A DNA stretch of 33,720 nucleotides. Origin: Photobacterium lutimaris (lineage in GTDB: Bacteria; Pseudomonadota; Gammaproteobacteria; Enterobacterales; Vibrionaceae). The first letter of the stretch is position 1, and each line of letters begins with the position of its first letter. The notes under the pieces are model-generated. The model saw only the letters and a list, made by a program, of their open reading frames with translations. It was not told where the DNA came from and made no database searches. The stretch spans positions 1-33,720 of the forward strand of contig NZ_PYMH01000025.1 in assembly GCF_003025555.1 (NCBI RefSeq), written 5' to 3'. Made by a program: the position numbers and the translations under genes. This document shows, piece after piece, positions 24,082 to 32,779 of the stretch.

Positions 24082-24095
24082 CCTTGTGGTCTGAA
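24067..24095 (+). promoter_or_regulatory. Sigma-E promoter of the MicA-like RNA
   Basis: GGAACTT (24067-24073) and GTCTGAA (24089-24095) on the plus strand are separated by 15 bases, very close to the RpoE consensus GGAACTT-N(15-16)-GTCTAA. Nothing coding begins downstream on this strand; instead a terminator follows about 75 bases later. The start would be near 24101. Confidence 0.82.
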
Positions 24096-24100
24096 TCTAT

Positions 24101-24172
24101 GATAGCCAGCTAAGCGCAGCTATCATCCCTGCGAAATTAATTATCGGGCAGCAAGGTCGCTGCCCTCTTTTT
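24101..24172 (+). ncRNA. micA: MicA-like sigma-E-dependent small RNA
   Basis: A roughly 72-base plus-strand transcript is predicted from the sigma-E promoter to an intrinsic terminator: stem GGGCAGC/GCTGCCC (24146-24152 with 24159-24165) followed by TCTTTTTTT. No gene on the plus strand needs this terminator, since both neighbours are on the minus strand. E. coli MicA is about 72 bases, is sigma-E dependent, lies opposite to and between luxS and gshA, and contains TATCATCATCCCTG; here TATCATCCCTG (24121-24131) is present after a GCGCA block, also shared. MicA with Hfq represses ompA and other outer membrane protein mRNAs under envelope stress. Differences: a GATAGC/GCTATC stem (24101-24106 with 24119-24124) at the 5' end, and an SLT gene between it and luxS. 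Homology is inferred from memory. Confidence 0.75.
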
Positions 24173-25738
24173 TTATTTTATATCCGCGAAATACGCATCA
24201 AGAAAGGCATCAAAAGACAGCTCATCGCTATTTTCTATCTGCTTTTGCCGTTCAACCGATTCCGCCGCTTCCTGCTCAAAAATATCCGAAGAATAGAACT
24301 GGTACTGACGCTCATTCAACCTTGCGGCATGATCGGCAGCCAAGCTTTTGCCTACCGAACCGATACCGTTATTGTCACGGATAGCATTAAGCAACTGTGC
24401 CGACAGGGTCAGCTCAGGCTGCTCAATCCACGTCTGCAGACGAGCCAATGTCTCTTGATAAGCATCGGAGCCAGCAGCGGTATCCATTGCCTTGGCAACG
24501 TCAGCCAGCTCGGCAAAGACACGGGTACCCCAGTCCCGAAGCGACAGGCGTTCACCGTTACAACCGATCTTCAACATCAGTTCCGGGTTGCGGCCATCGA
24601 GAACCACACGGTTCCAGTTATCACGCCAGCACGCCAGCTCCGCGTCATCCATCGATGCCGATGGCGACAGTACCGCCCAAGTCAGGAACATATCCAAGAA
24701 ACGCACCTGATCGGCCGAAATGCCGATTGGGCTAAATGGGTTCACGTCCAGTGAGCGTACTTCAATATATTCGACTCCACCACGGCTCAGGGCCTCTGAT
24801 GGCTTCTCGCCACTTTGGGCAACACGCTTAGGTCGAATAGGGGCATACAGCTCATTTTCGATCTGCAATACGTTGTCATTCAACTGGCGGTATTCACCGT
24901 CGACTTTGACCCCAAGCTTGGCAAACTCGTTCGATGGTGTGCGGATCGCCTTTTTCAAGCCATCCAAGTATTGATCCAAACCATTGAAGCCAATCTTCAG
25001 CGAACTTTGCTCATGGTTGGTGTAACCCAAATCGCTCAGGCGCAGCGCCGTTGCGTTGGGCAAAAAGTAAGTGCCGCAGCCGATCTGTTCGAAATCCAGC
25101 TTCGACTCGGTATTCTCAAGGAACGATCCGCACAGTGCCGGTGATGCACCGAACAGGTAAGGGATCAACCAGCCAAAGCGGTAATAGTTGCGGATCAATC
25201 CGAAGTAAGCATCGGAGACCGCATCCTGTCGGGCTTGCTCTGATTGTTCGCCAAACAGCGAGTCCCAAAAACTATCCGGGAAAGAAAAGTTAAAGTGTAC
25301 CCCGGAAATAACCTGCATAATGCTGCCATAACGGCGCTTGAGGCCCTCGCGGTACAGGGTTTTCATCTTACCGTTGTTTGAGCTACCGTACTGGGCCAGG
25401 GTGATTTCGTCTTGATCACCGACCATGCAAGGCATCGACATCGGCCAGAGTTTTTCATCCCCCAGTTTGCTGTAGGTAAACTGGTGGATATCACTTAGCT
25501 GTGACAGCAGGTGATCCACATCCTGAGAAACCGGCGTAATAAATTCCAGCAATGGCTCGGCAAAATCTGTCGTCACCCATTTGTTGGTCAATGCTGATCC
25601 CAGCTCTGCCGGATGGGGTTCGCCGGAAAGCTTTCCGTTCGGAGTAATACGCAGGGCTTCACGCTCAAGACCTCGCCCCAATTGGGTCAGGGCATCAGGA
25701 TTAGCTGCAACTTTTTGCAGCCTTTGTGAAAAATCCAT
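24173..25738 (-). CDS. gshA: Glutamate-cysteine ligase
   Basis: The 521-residue enzyme joins glutamate and cysteine, the first and rate-limiting step of glutathione synthesis. It belongs to the proteobacterial GshA type (E. coli 518 residues), with GRGLEREALRI near the start, MPCMVGDQDEITLAQYGSSN, ISGVHFNFS, and GGVEYIEVRSLDVNPFSPIG (nucleotide/metal-binding region). The frame extends to a TTG at 25753, but the ATG at 25738 (MDFSQRLQKV) fits the family length and N-terminus; the ribosome binding site is weak. It reads leftwards into the small RNA terminator, and its stop codon abuts the T-run of that terminator. Confidence 0.97.
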   Translation of the reverse strand: MDFSQRLQKVAANPDALTQLGRGLEREALRITPNGKLSGEPHPAELGSALTNKWVTTDFAEPLLEFITPVSQDVDHLLSQLSDIHQFTYSKLGDEKLWPMSMPCMVGDQDEITLAQYGSSNNGKMKTLYREGLKRRYGSIMQVISGVHFNFSFPDSFWDSLFGEQSEQARQDAVSDAYFGLIRNYYRFGWLIPYLFGASPALCGSFLENTESKLDFEQIGCGTYFLPNATALRLSDLGYTNHEQSSLKIGFNGLDQYLDGLKKAIRTPSNEFAKLGVKVDGEYRQLNDNVLQIENELYAPIRPKRVAQSGEKPSEALSRGGVEYIEVRSLDVNPFSPIGISADQVRFLDMFLTWAVLSPSASMDDAELACWRDNWNRVVLDGRNPELMLKIGCNGERLSLRDWGTRVFAELADVAKAMDTAAGSDAYQETLARLQTWIEQPELTLSAQLLNAIRDNNGIGSVGKSLAADHAARLNERQYQFYSSDIFEQEAAESVERQKQIENSDELSFDAFLDAYFADIK

Positions 25739-25789
25739 TACTGTGATTCTCAATCTTCAACAACTCAGTCCGGTAGATTAATCATAATT

Positions 25790-25808
25790 GATACTGATTA
25801 CCATGATT
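25790..25808. promoter_or_regulatory. Possible Fur-like site upstream of gshA
   Basis: GATACTGATTACCATGATT matches the 19-base Fur consensus GATAATGATAATCATTATC at 14 positions by my count. It lies about 55 bases upstream of the gshA ATG. AT-rich promoter regions give such matches by chance, so this is weak. Confidence 0.2.
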
Positions 25809-25879
25809 ATTGCATCGAAACTCTTTTACCTATGAGTAACAATCACCGATAGCGGAGCATTGGTAAAATACACGTTAAA

Positions 25880-25905
25880 TAAAAAGCCGGCACAAGGCCG
25901 GCTTT
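25880..25905 (-). terminator. Terminator of yqaA-M16 protease unit
   Basis: The stem AAAGCCGG/CCGGCTTT extended by one C-G pair (25883-25905) has a short loop; on the minus strand it is followed by TTTTTATTT. It lies 7 bases past the protease stop. Confidence 0.9.
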
Positions 25906-25911
25906 CATCGG

Positions 25912-28776
25912 TTACATATTTGGTGACAGCGCCCTGATCGGCAGACCGAGGGTCTCGAGCTGTGGCCTCAAACTGGCAGCATCACCGACCACGATGATCT
26001 GGTAATCAGCCGGGTCAAACCACTTTTCCGCCAACTCATCGATGCGCGCCTTGGTAATAGAGGCAACGATTTCATTGCGGGTATCAACAAAGTTTTCCGG
26101 CAAAGAGTAGGTCAAGATCTGGCCCAGTAACTGCGCCTTCTTGCTTGGGGTTTCATAATTCAGGGCATCTTTCTGTCCCACCGCCAAGCGCATGAAGCTC
26201 AGCTCTTCGTCCGTCACCCCTTCCCTTGCCATTTTTTCAAGCTCAGCCAAGAATTCCTTCACCGAAGGCAATGTCGCATCAGCCCTTACCTGAGCGTAAT
26301 AAACCGATAAGCCGACTTCCTTGCCACCGCTCTGATAGCCACCAGCACCGTAGGTATAACCTTTGTCTTCGCGTAAATTCAGGTTAATCCGACTATTGAA
26401 ATTGCCCGCAAGGTTAAAGTTAGCCAGCTGGGTTTCATAAAGTTCGCCGGTTGCATCGAACGGCAGGCCTTGACGTGCCAAGCGGATCACCGTCTGTGGT
26501 GCCCCAGGCTTGTCCACCAACCACACGGTTTGCTTGGGCAGTATCGGTAAATCTGGCGTCACATATGTCGGTTCAGGCATGCCCTGCCAATCAGCCAGGA
26601 AGCCAAGCGATGCATTTAGGTGGGCCTTATCGATATCCCCCACCACCACGATATCAGCGCCATTCGGGGTGTAGTAACGGCGGTAGAAGGCTTTAACATC
26701 ATCAAGAGTAATAGACTCGAGCGAGGTTTTGGTCCCCTCCGGCGGTAAGCTAAATGAGGTACCACCAAACAAGACTTCGCGGGTTGCCTGTCCGGCCAAC
26801 CAAGCGGGACGCTGGTGTTCATAAATGATCCCTTCCAGAGCCTGTTGCTTCACGCGAGCAAAATCGGCGGACTCAAACGCCGGCTCAAACAAACGTTCTT
26901 TCATGATATCGAGTGTTTCCGGCAAATTCTTCGTCAACGATGTCAGCGACACTACCGTGCCATACTTGCCTGCCGAGAAGCTGACCGTACTGCCTAGGCG
27001 GTCCAAGCGGGAAGACAGCTCTTCCACTGTTGATACCTGCGATGCCTCGGCCATCATGCTGGCCGTCAGCTTGGCTAAACCAGCCTTGCCTTGCGGCTCA
27101 AAACGGCGCCCTGCCGGTACCACCATCTGGATCTCAACTGTCGGTGTTTCGCGGTACTCGGTGCCCAGCACCTTGATGCCGTTAGCCAATTCGAACTGGT
27201 ACAAATCCGGCATAACCGCTTCAACGGGCGAGGACGACTGCGGCATCACCGTACGGTCAAAGTCATCGACCGGTACGCGCATCTGCTGCTGTAATTTTTC
27301 CTCAGAGACTTTGGTGTATTCCGGAATAATACGCGGCGGCGGGGTAAAGTTCGATTGCGCCGCCTCGATACTGGTGCGCCCTTTTGGTACCACACTCAAT
27401 GTCACGTTCGGATGCCCGTTGAGGTAGCGCATATACGCCTGCTCCATACTCGCCGTTGTGACCGTACGCAAGTTAGCCAGCTCGGCCTTGAGGTAACCCG
27501 GGTTATCGAAGAACGTTTCATAGGCAGCAAGCTGCGACACTTTACCGCTGACACTCTGAAGACCGAAAATAGCGTTAGCCTCAACCATTCCCTTGAGCTC
27601 TTCCAGCTCCTTGGTCGACACACCGCGCTGCTCCAGTCCGTCGAGAATGGCGGTCACTTCTGCGCGCAGCGTCTTCAGATCACCCGCTTTGCCACTTTGA
27701 CCAATGGCATAAACATACATAGTACACGCCAACTCGGCACAATCATGGAATGCGCCCGCATCGACGACCTTGCCGGTTTTCACCAGATTCTGGTACATCA
27801 GGCTGTTTTTACCGCCACCGACAACCCGGGCCAGCATGTCGAGCGAGGCTTCATCATCGGCACCGTTGTATGACGTTGGCCACGCCATCAGCAACATCGG
27901 CTGCTGGATCTTGTCTTCCAGCGTCAGGTACAGATCATTTTCCAGTGTCACTGGCTGCTTGGCCGGCTTTTCGACCTCCGGTCCGCGCGGGATTGAGCCA
28001 TAGTATTTGTTGACCCATTCAAGCGTCTGCTCAACGTCGATATCGCCACCAATGGTCAGGGTGGCATTGTTAGGGCCGTACCAGCGCAGGAAGAATGCCT
28101 TGAGATCGTTCACGTCTACCCGATCAAGATCTTCAATATAGCCAATGGTCTGCCATGAATAAGGATGGGTACGCGGGAACAGTGCTTCACCCATACGCTC
28201 ATACACCAAGCCGTAAGGACGGTTTTCGTAACGCTGGGCTCGCTCGTTCTTCACCGTCGACCGCTGGATCTCAAACTTACGCTGCGAGACGGCACCCAGC
28301 AGGAATCCCATACGATCCGCCTCCAGCCACAGGATTTTCTCAAGCTGGTTGGCCGGTACGGTTTGGAAGTAGTTGGTCCGATCACGGTTGGTCGTGCCAT
28401 TTAGTGTGCCACCGGCTTCGGTGATCAGCTTGAAATGCTCTTGATCGCCAACATGCTCCGAGCCTTGAAACATCATATGTTCGAAGAAGTGGGCAAATCC
28501 TGATTTACCCAGTTCCTCGCGGGCAGAGCCGACATGGTAGGTCATATCAACATGCACCAGAGGATCCGATGTATCCTCATGCAGCACCACGGTCAGCCCA
28601 TTGGCCAGTTGGTATTTAGAATACGGGATAACCGGTGTGTCAGATGACGCCCCAGGTTTGACTTGTTCGACGAATGTTACCCCTTGCGGTAACTCGGGCG
28701 CCCCGGCCTGTTCAGACTGTAGTTGGCTACAGCCTGCCAGTGAGATCAGCGCAATCCCCACTATCCACTTATGCAC
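25912..28776 (-). CDS. M16 family zinc metalloprotease, lipoprotein
   Basis: The 954-residue protein has a lipobox SLAGC (Cys16) and two M16 (insulinase/pitrilysin-like) halves. The N-terminal half has the inverted zinc motif HFFEH at 96-100 (ligands His96 and His100, catalytic Glu99), followed by the distal Glu region. The C-terminal half (from about 525, NGIKVLGTEYRETPTVEIQM) lacks the motif, as usual for the partner half. Such periplasm-facing proteases degrade peptides or small proteins; the substrate is not known here. The start is GTG at 28776, with AAGGAAGG 6 bases upstream; no nearby ATG fits. It lies 12 bases after yqaA and is probably co-transcribed with it. Confidence 0.93.
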   Translation of the reverse strand: MHKWIVGIALISLAGCSQLQSEQAGAPELPQGVTFVEQVKPGASSDTPVIPYSKYQLANGLTVVLHEDTSDPLVHVDMTYHVGSAREELGKSGFAHFFEHMMFQGSEHVGDQEHFKLITEAGGTLNGTTNRDRTNYFQTVPANQLEKILWLEADRMGFLLGAVSQRKFEIQRSTVKNERAQRYENRPYGLVYERMGEALFPRTHPYSWQTIGYIEDLDRVDVNDLKAFFLRWYGPNNATLTIGGDIDVEQTLEWVNKYYGSIPRGPEVEKPAKQPVTLENDLYLTLEDKIQQPMLLMAWPTSYNGADDEASLDMLARVVGGGKNSLMYQNLVKTGKVVDAGAFHDCAELACTMYVYAIGQSGKAGDLKTLRAEVTAILDGLEQRGVSTKELEELKGMVEANAIFGLQSVSGKVSQLAAYETFFDNPGYLKAELANLRTVTTASMEQAYMRYLNGHPNVTLSVVPKGRTSIEAAQSNFTPPPRIIPEYTKVSEEKLQQQMRVPVDDFDRTVMPQSSSPVEAVMPDLYQFELANGIKVLGTEYRETPTVEIQMVVPAGRRFEPQGKAGLAKLTASMMAEASQVSTVEELSSRLDRLGSTVSFSAGKYGTVVSLTSLTKNLPETLDIMKERLFEPAFESADFARVKQQALEGIIYEHQRPAWLAGQATREVLFGGTSFSLPPEGTKTSLESITLDDVKAFYRRYYTPNGADIVVVGDIDKAHLNASLGFLADWQGMPEPTYVTPDLPILPKQTVWLVDKPGAPQTVIRLARQGLPFDATGELYETQLANFNLAGNFNSRINLNLREDKGYTYGAGGYQSGGKEVGLSVYYAQVRADATLPSVKEFLAELEKMAREGVTDEELSFMRLAVGQKDALNYETPSKKAQLLGQILTYSLPENFVDTRNEIVASITKARIDELAEKWFDPADYQIIVVGDAASLRPQLETLGLPIRALSPNM

Positions 28777-28788
28777 TCAATGCCTTCC

Positions 28789-29220
28789 TTATAGTAAACC
28801 TTGGACCAGCAAAGCCAGTACGGTATAACGCGCCGCTTTTCCAATCATAATGATGAAAAAGCTGAGCCAGTGGCGCATCCGAAGCCAGCCTGCGGCCAAA
28901 CACAACGGATCACCGATCACCGGTAACCAGCTGAAGAATAACGACCAGTAGCCGTATTTTTGTAGCCATAGTAATGCTTTATGACCGTGTTTTTCGTTAG
29001 AAGTTTTATCTGGCAGCAACCTTCCCAGCCAATAATTGGTCATGCCGCCCAAGGTGTTGCCGATTGTCGCGACGACAACGACCAACCAAAGCGCGTTATC
29101 CCCCAACTTTATCGTGGCAATGAGATTGGCCTCGGACCCGCCGGGCAACAGGGTCGCACTCAAAAAACCGGTGGTAAATAAGACCCATAGGGCTGATTCA
29201 CCATTAAATAACTCTAGCAT
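28789..29220 (-). CDS. yqaA: DedA-like (VTT domain) inner membrane protein YqaA
   Basis: The 143-residue membrane protein belongs to the small DedA/VTT-domain YqaA group (E. coli YqaA has 142 residues). The conserved GxxLGxxxxYxxGR-type block is visible as GNTLGGMTNYWLGRLLPD, with several hydrophobic segments and WLPVIGDPLCLAAGWLRM. DedA proteins are linked to undecaprenyl phosphate or lipid translocation, but the function of YqaA is not established. E. coli also has yqaA near gshA. No clear ribosome binding site precedes the ATG at 29220. Confidence 0.93.
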   Translation of the reverse strand: MLELFNGESALWVLFTTGFLSATLLPGGSEANLIATIKLGDNALWLVVVVATIGNTLGGMTNYWLGRLLPDKTSNEKHGHKALLWLQKYGYWSLFFSWLPVIGDPLCLAAGWLRMRHWLSFFIIMIGKAARYTVLALLVQGLL

Positions 29221-29271
29221 TGATCATTCTAGTTGATTGGTATGGTTGCTGTACCTTACCCGATCTCATGG

Positions 29272-29305
29272 CAAAAAAAACGGGCAATCCCAAAGGTTGC
29301 CCGTT
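29272..29305 (-). terminator. Terminator of oadGAB
   Basis: The 9-bp stem AACGGGCAA/TTGCCCGTT (29279-29287 with 29297-29305) is followed on the minus strand by eight T residues. It lies 33 bases past the oadB stop. Confidence 0.93.
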
Positions 29306-29338
29306 TTAAAGTGTTGCGATATTTTGCTGCCAGGCGAG

Positions 29339-30469
29339 TTAACCCGCCAAAGCCAGCAGAATACCGGCCGCTACAGCCGAGCCGAGTACACCGGCAACGT
29401 TTGGCCCCATCGCATGCATCAACAAGAAGTTCTGTGGATTCGCTTCCAGGCCGACTTTGTTTACCACCCGGGCTGCCATCGGGACAGCCGATACCCCAGC
29501 GGCACCGATCAACGGGTTGATATCTTCTTTGCTAAAGCGGTTGAGCATTTTAGCCATCAGCACGCCACCACCGGTGCCGACACTGAAGGCGACCGCACCC
29601 AGCACCAAGATCCCGAGGGTCTCGACGCGCAGGAACTGCTCGGCCGCCAGTTTGGAACCAACCCCCAGGCCCAGCATGATGGTTACGATATTGATCAGCT
29701 CGTTCTGCACGGTATTTGACAAGCGATCGACCACACCGGATTCACGCATCAAATTACCGAGGCAGAACATCCCAACCAGCGGCGTCGCCGTTGGCAGGAA
29801 CAAGATGGTCATCAGCAGAACAGCCAGCGGGAACAGGATCTTCTCAGTCTTGCTCACGTCGCGCAGTTGCTGCATCTTGATCTGGCGTTCTTCCGGCGTC
29901 GTCAGTGCTTTCATGATCGGCGGCTGAATAATCGGTACCAGCGCCATGTAGCTATAGGCCGCGACGGCAATCGCACCGAGCAAGTCAGGTGACAACTGGC
30001 TGGCCAGGAAGATCGCCGTCGGGCCATCCGCACCACCGATAATGGCAATCGAGGAAGCATCAGCAAGAGTAAATTCCATCCCCGGTACCGCATTTAGCAA
30101 AATGGCACCGAATAAGGTAAAGAAGATCCCGAACTGGGCTGCCGCACCGAGCAACAAGGTTTTCGGGTTGGCAATCAGCGCCCCGAAATCGGTCATTGCC
30201 CCTACCCCCATGAAGATCAGCAGCGGGAAAACACCCGTTTCGATCCCGATGTAGTAGATGTAATACAGTAAACCACCCGGTTCGGTGAAGCCTGCATTGG
30301 GAATATTGGCCAAAATCGCACCAAAGCCCATTGGCAGCAACAACAAGGGTTCGAATCCCTTGCGGATCGCCAAAAACAGCAGGCCGCCACCGATCAGCAT
30401 CATAAACAGCTGACCGAGCTCAAAATTGGCAATACCAGTCTCGTTCCAGAGAGTTAATAATCCGTCCAT
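29339..30469 (-). CDS. oadB: Oxaloacetate decarboxylase beta subunit (sodium pump)
   Basis: The 376-residue integral membrane subunit decarboxylates carboxybiotin and uses the energy to export sodium ions. Family blocks include GFGAILANIPNAG, FTLFGAILLNAVPG, SIAIIGGADGPTAIFLAS with the sodium-binding Asp, and AAGVSAVPMAARVVNK. About nine to eleven hydrophobic segments are present. The Vibrio form is about this length, shorter than the 433 residues of Klebsiella OadB. GAGGGAACC precedes the ATG, which lies 8 bases after the oadA stop. Last gene of oadGAB. Confidence 0.96.
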   Translation of the reverse strand: MDGLLTLWNETGIANFELGQLFMMLIGGGLLFLAIRKGFEPLLLLPMGFGAILANIPNAGFTEPGGLLYYIYYIGIETGVFPLLIFMGVGAMTDFGALIANPKTLLLGAAAQFGIFFTLFGAILLNAVPGMEFTLADASSIAIIGGADGPTAIFLASQLSPDLLGAIAVAAYSYMALVPIIQPPIMKALTTPEERQIKMQQLRDVSKTEKILFPLAVLLMTILFLPTATPLVGMFCLGNLMRESGVVDRLSNTVQNELINIVTIMLGLGVGSKLAAEQFLRVETLGILVLGAVAFSVGTGGGVLMAKMLNRFSKEDINPLIGAAGVSAVPMAARVVNKVGLEANPQNFLLMHAMGPNVAGVLGSAVAAGILLALAG

Positions 30470-30477
30470 GGTTCCCT

Positions 30478-32265
30478 CTATGCCAAACTCAGGATCGGCG
30501 AACCGACGGCTACTGAATCACCTTCCTTGACATGAAGATCTTGCACGGTACCGCTGCGGGCAGCACGGACTTCGGTTTCCATCTTCATCGCTTCGAGGAT
30601 CACTAGGACATCCCCTTCAGAGACCTGCTGCCCTGGCTGGACATTGATCTTGAAGATGTTGCCAGCCAGCGGTGCAGGTAAATCTTCTGCATTGCTTGCC
30701 TGTGGTGCCGCGACAGGCGCAGAGGCATTGGTGGCCGCAGGCTCAACCGAAGTAAGCTCACCGCTTGGCCCCACTTCGACGTTGTAAACCTGACCATTCA
30801 CCTTCACGCTGTATGCTTCTACCGTGGCGGCTGTACGGGTGACTGGAGCGGGTTGCTCAGCGGCAACTTCCGGCTCACTCCCCGGTGCAGGCTCAAAGGC
30901 CTCTGGGTTGTTACGGTTCTTAAGGAAATTCAAACCGACCTGCGGGAACAAGGCATAGGTCAGTACATCATCAACCTGATCTTGGGCCAATTCGATCTTG
31001 TCAGATTTTGCCTTGGCCAGTAAATCCGTCGTTAATACGTCCAGCTCAGCGTCGAGCAAATCTGCCGGACGACACGTAATCGGCTCGCCACCGTCAAGCA
31101 CGCGCGCTTGCAGCTCCGCATTGACCGGTGCTGGAGCCTTGCCGTATGCGCCTTTGAGAAGACCGGCAGTTTCCTTGCTGATGCTCTTATAGCGCTCGCC
31201 TGTCAGGATATTCAATACCGCTTGGGTACCAACAATCTGCGATGTCGGTGTGACCAGCGGGATAAAGCCCAAATCTTCGCGCACACGTGGGATCTCTTCC
31301 AGAACTTCATCAAAACGATCCGCGGCACCTTGTTCTTTGAGCTGACCTTCCATATTAGTCAGCATCCCGCCTGGTACCTGGGCCAGCAAGATACGGGCAT
31401 CGACCCCTTTGAGGCTACCTTCGAACTTCGCATACTTTTTGCGTACTTCGCGGAAGTAGCTGGAAATCGGCTCCAGCTGTTGCAAATCCAGTTTGGTATC
31501 ACGCTCGGTCCCTTCCAGCATAGCTATCACGGTTTCGGTTGGCGTGTGGCCGTAGGTCTGGCTCATTGAGGAGATCGCGGTATCAAGGATATCGAGCCCG
31601 GCTTCTACTGCCTTAACAGCCGTAGCCGTCGAAAGACCGGTGGTCGCATGGCAGTGCAGGGCCAACGGAACATCACAGGAAGCTTTAATGCGCTTGACCA
31701 GCTCTTCCGCTTCATACGGCTTAAGCAAACCGGACATGTCTTTGATACAGATTGAATGGCAACCAAGATCTTCCAGCCGTTTGGCCAAATCGGTCCAGGT
31801 ATCAAGGTTGTGAACCGGGCTGGTGGTATAGGAGATCGTGCCCTGGGCATGTGCGCCAACATCGACGGCGGCCTTGACGGCTTTTTCAAAATTTCGGACA
31901 TCGTTCATCGCATCAAAAATACGGAAAACATCCATTCCGTTGGCGTGGGCTCGCTCAACAAACTTCTCGACCACATCGTCAGCATAGTGACGGTAGCCCA
32001 GCAGGTTCTGACCGCGCAGCAGCATCTGCATCGGGGTTTTCGGCATCGCTTGCTTGAGCAAACGCAGACGCTCCCACGGATCTTCGCCCAGATAGCGAAT
32101 ACAGGCATCAAACGTTGCGCCGCCCCAGGTCTCTAACGACCAATAGCCGACATCATCTAACTTCTCGGCAATGGGCAACATATCTTCAATGCGAAGACGG
32201 GTAGCGAATAACGACTGGTGGGCATCACGTAACACAACGTCAGTGATCGCTAATGGCTTGGACAT
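30478..32265 (-). CDS. oadA: Oxaloacetate decarboxylase alpha subunit
   Basis: The 595-residue soluble subunit transfers the carboxyl group of oxaloacetate to biotin. It has an HMGL/pyruvate carboxylase-type carboxyltransferase domain (about 1-275, LRDAHQSLFATRLR and LALHCHATTGLSTAT with metal-binding His), a conserved carboxylase domain (to about 460), a Pro/Ala-rich flexible linker, and a C-terminal biotinyl domain with EAMKMETEV, biotin on Lys561. The frame begins at GTG 32271, but the ATG at 32265 is 9 bases from AAGGAG and is preferred. Flanked by oadG and oadB. Confidence 0.97.
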   Translation of the reverse strand: MSKPLAITDVVLRDAHQSLFATRLRIEDMLPIAEKLDDVGYWSLETWGGATFDACIRYLGEDPWERLRLLKQAMPKTPMQMLLRGQNLLGYRHYADDVVEKFVERAHANGMDVFRIFDAMNDVRNFEKAVKAAVDVGAHAQGTISYTTSPVHNLDTWTDLAKRLEDLGCHSICIKDMSGLLKPYEAEELVKRIKASCDVPLALHCHATTGLSTATAVKAVEAGLDILDTAISSMSQTYGHTPTETVIAMLEGTERDTKLDLQQLEPISSYFREVRKKYAKFEGSLKGVDARILLAQVPGGMLTNMEGQLKEQGAADRFDEVLEEIPRVREDLGFIPLVTPTSQIVGTQAVLNILTGERYKSISKETAGLLKGAYGKAPAPVNAELQARVLDGGEPITCRPADLLDAELDVLTTDLLAKAKSDKIELAQDQVDDVLTYALFPQVGLNFLKNRNNPEAFEPAPGSEPEVAAEQPAPVTRTAATVEAYSVKVNGQVYNVEVGPSGELTSVEPAATNASAPVAAPQASNAEDLPAPLAGNIFKINVQPGQQVSEGDVLVILEAMKMETEVRAARSGTVQDLHVKEGDSVAVGSPILSLA

Positions 32266-32333
32266 GCTCACAAACTCCTTGTAAAAAATACTTCCTAAAA
32301 ATCACAATCTCATAGCAGCAGCAATGCTGCCGC

Positions 32334-32585
32334 TTACGCCTTCTGGTCGCGGTAGCGATGTACCGCTGCGGAAATAGCAGCAACAACCTCTGGCTGGATT
32401 CCATTGTGATTAACGGCAACTGGTGATGGCTGGCGAGATGCCGGCGCATTCGGTGTCTCTTTAGGCGCAATTTTGGCCAACAGCTGCACTAAATAGATCA
32501 AAGTACTGAGAAACAAAAAAACCACGACCATACCGGTAGCCATGATCGTCGCCGCTTCCCACAGCAAAGGACCTAAATCTGCCAT
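32334..32585 (-). CDS. oadG: Oxaloacetate decarboxylase gamma subunit
   Basis: The 83-residue subunit has one N-terminal membrane segment (TIMATGMVVVFLFLSTLIYL), a Pro-rich cytoplasmic part (APKETPNAPASRQPSP-like) and the C-terminal EVVAAISAAVHRYR block that holds the alpha-beta complex together and binds zinc in the family. I chose ATG 32585 (MADLGPLLWEA), with AGGAAG 6 bases upstream, over the ATG at 32600. First gene of oadGAB, 68 bases before oadA. Confidence 0.94.
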   Translation of the reverse strand: MADLGPLLWEAATIMATGMVVVFLFLSTLIYLVQLLAKIAPKETPNAPASRQPSPVAVNHNGIQPEVVAAISAAVHRYRDQKA

Positions 32586-32622
32586 AATGCTTCCTTTCAT
32601 TCATTTTTAATAGGCGGGTTAA

Positions 32623-32652
32623 CAAATACCACGTTAAGTAATTTTATGTCAA
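32623..32652 (-). promoter_or_regulatory. Sigma-70 promoter of oadGAB
   Basis: On the minus strand a perfect TTGACA (32647-32652) and TATTTG (32623-32628) are 18 bp apart, giving a start near 32616, about 30 bases before the oadG ATG. Confidence 0.65.
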
Positions 32653-32779
32653 ACTGATTAACAATAAGCCAATCAATGGCGGATATTTGGCTTTTTTCTG
32701 AGGGTTTGATCGTAAAATTACAAAATCCCGCTTAACCGTCAGTGAACCTACACGTTTTTGTCACTGCCGATATCTCCTC

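Noticed and set aside
26825..27427. 200-codon plus-strand open frame
   Set aside because: It lies wholly opposite the M16 protease gene, has low-complexity Ser-rich composition and no ribosome binding site.
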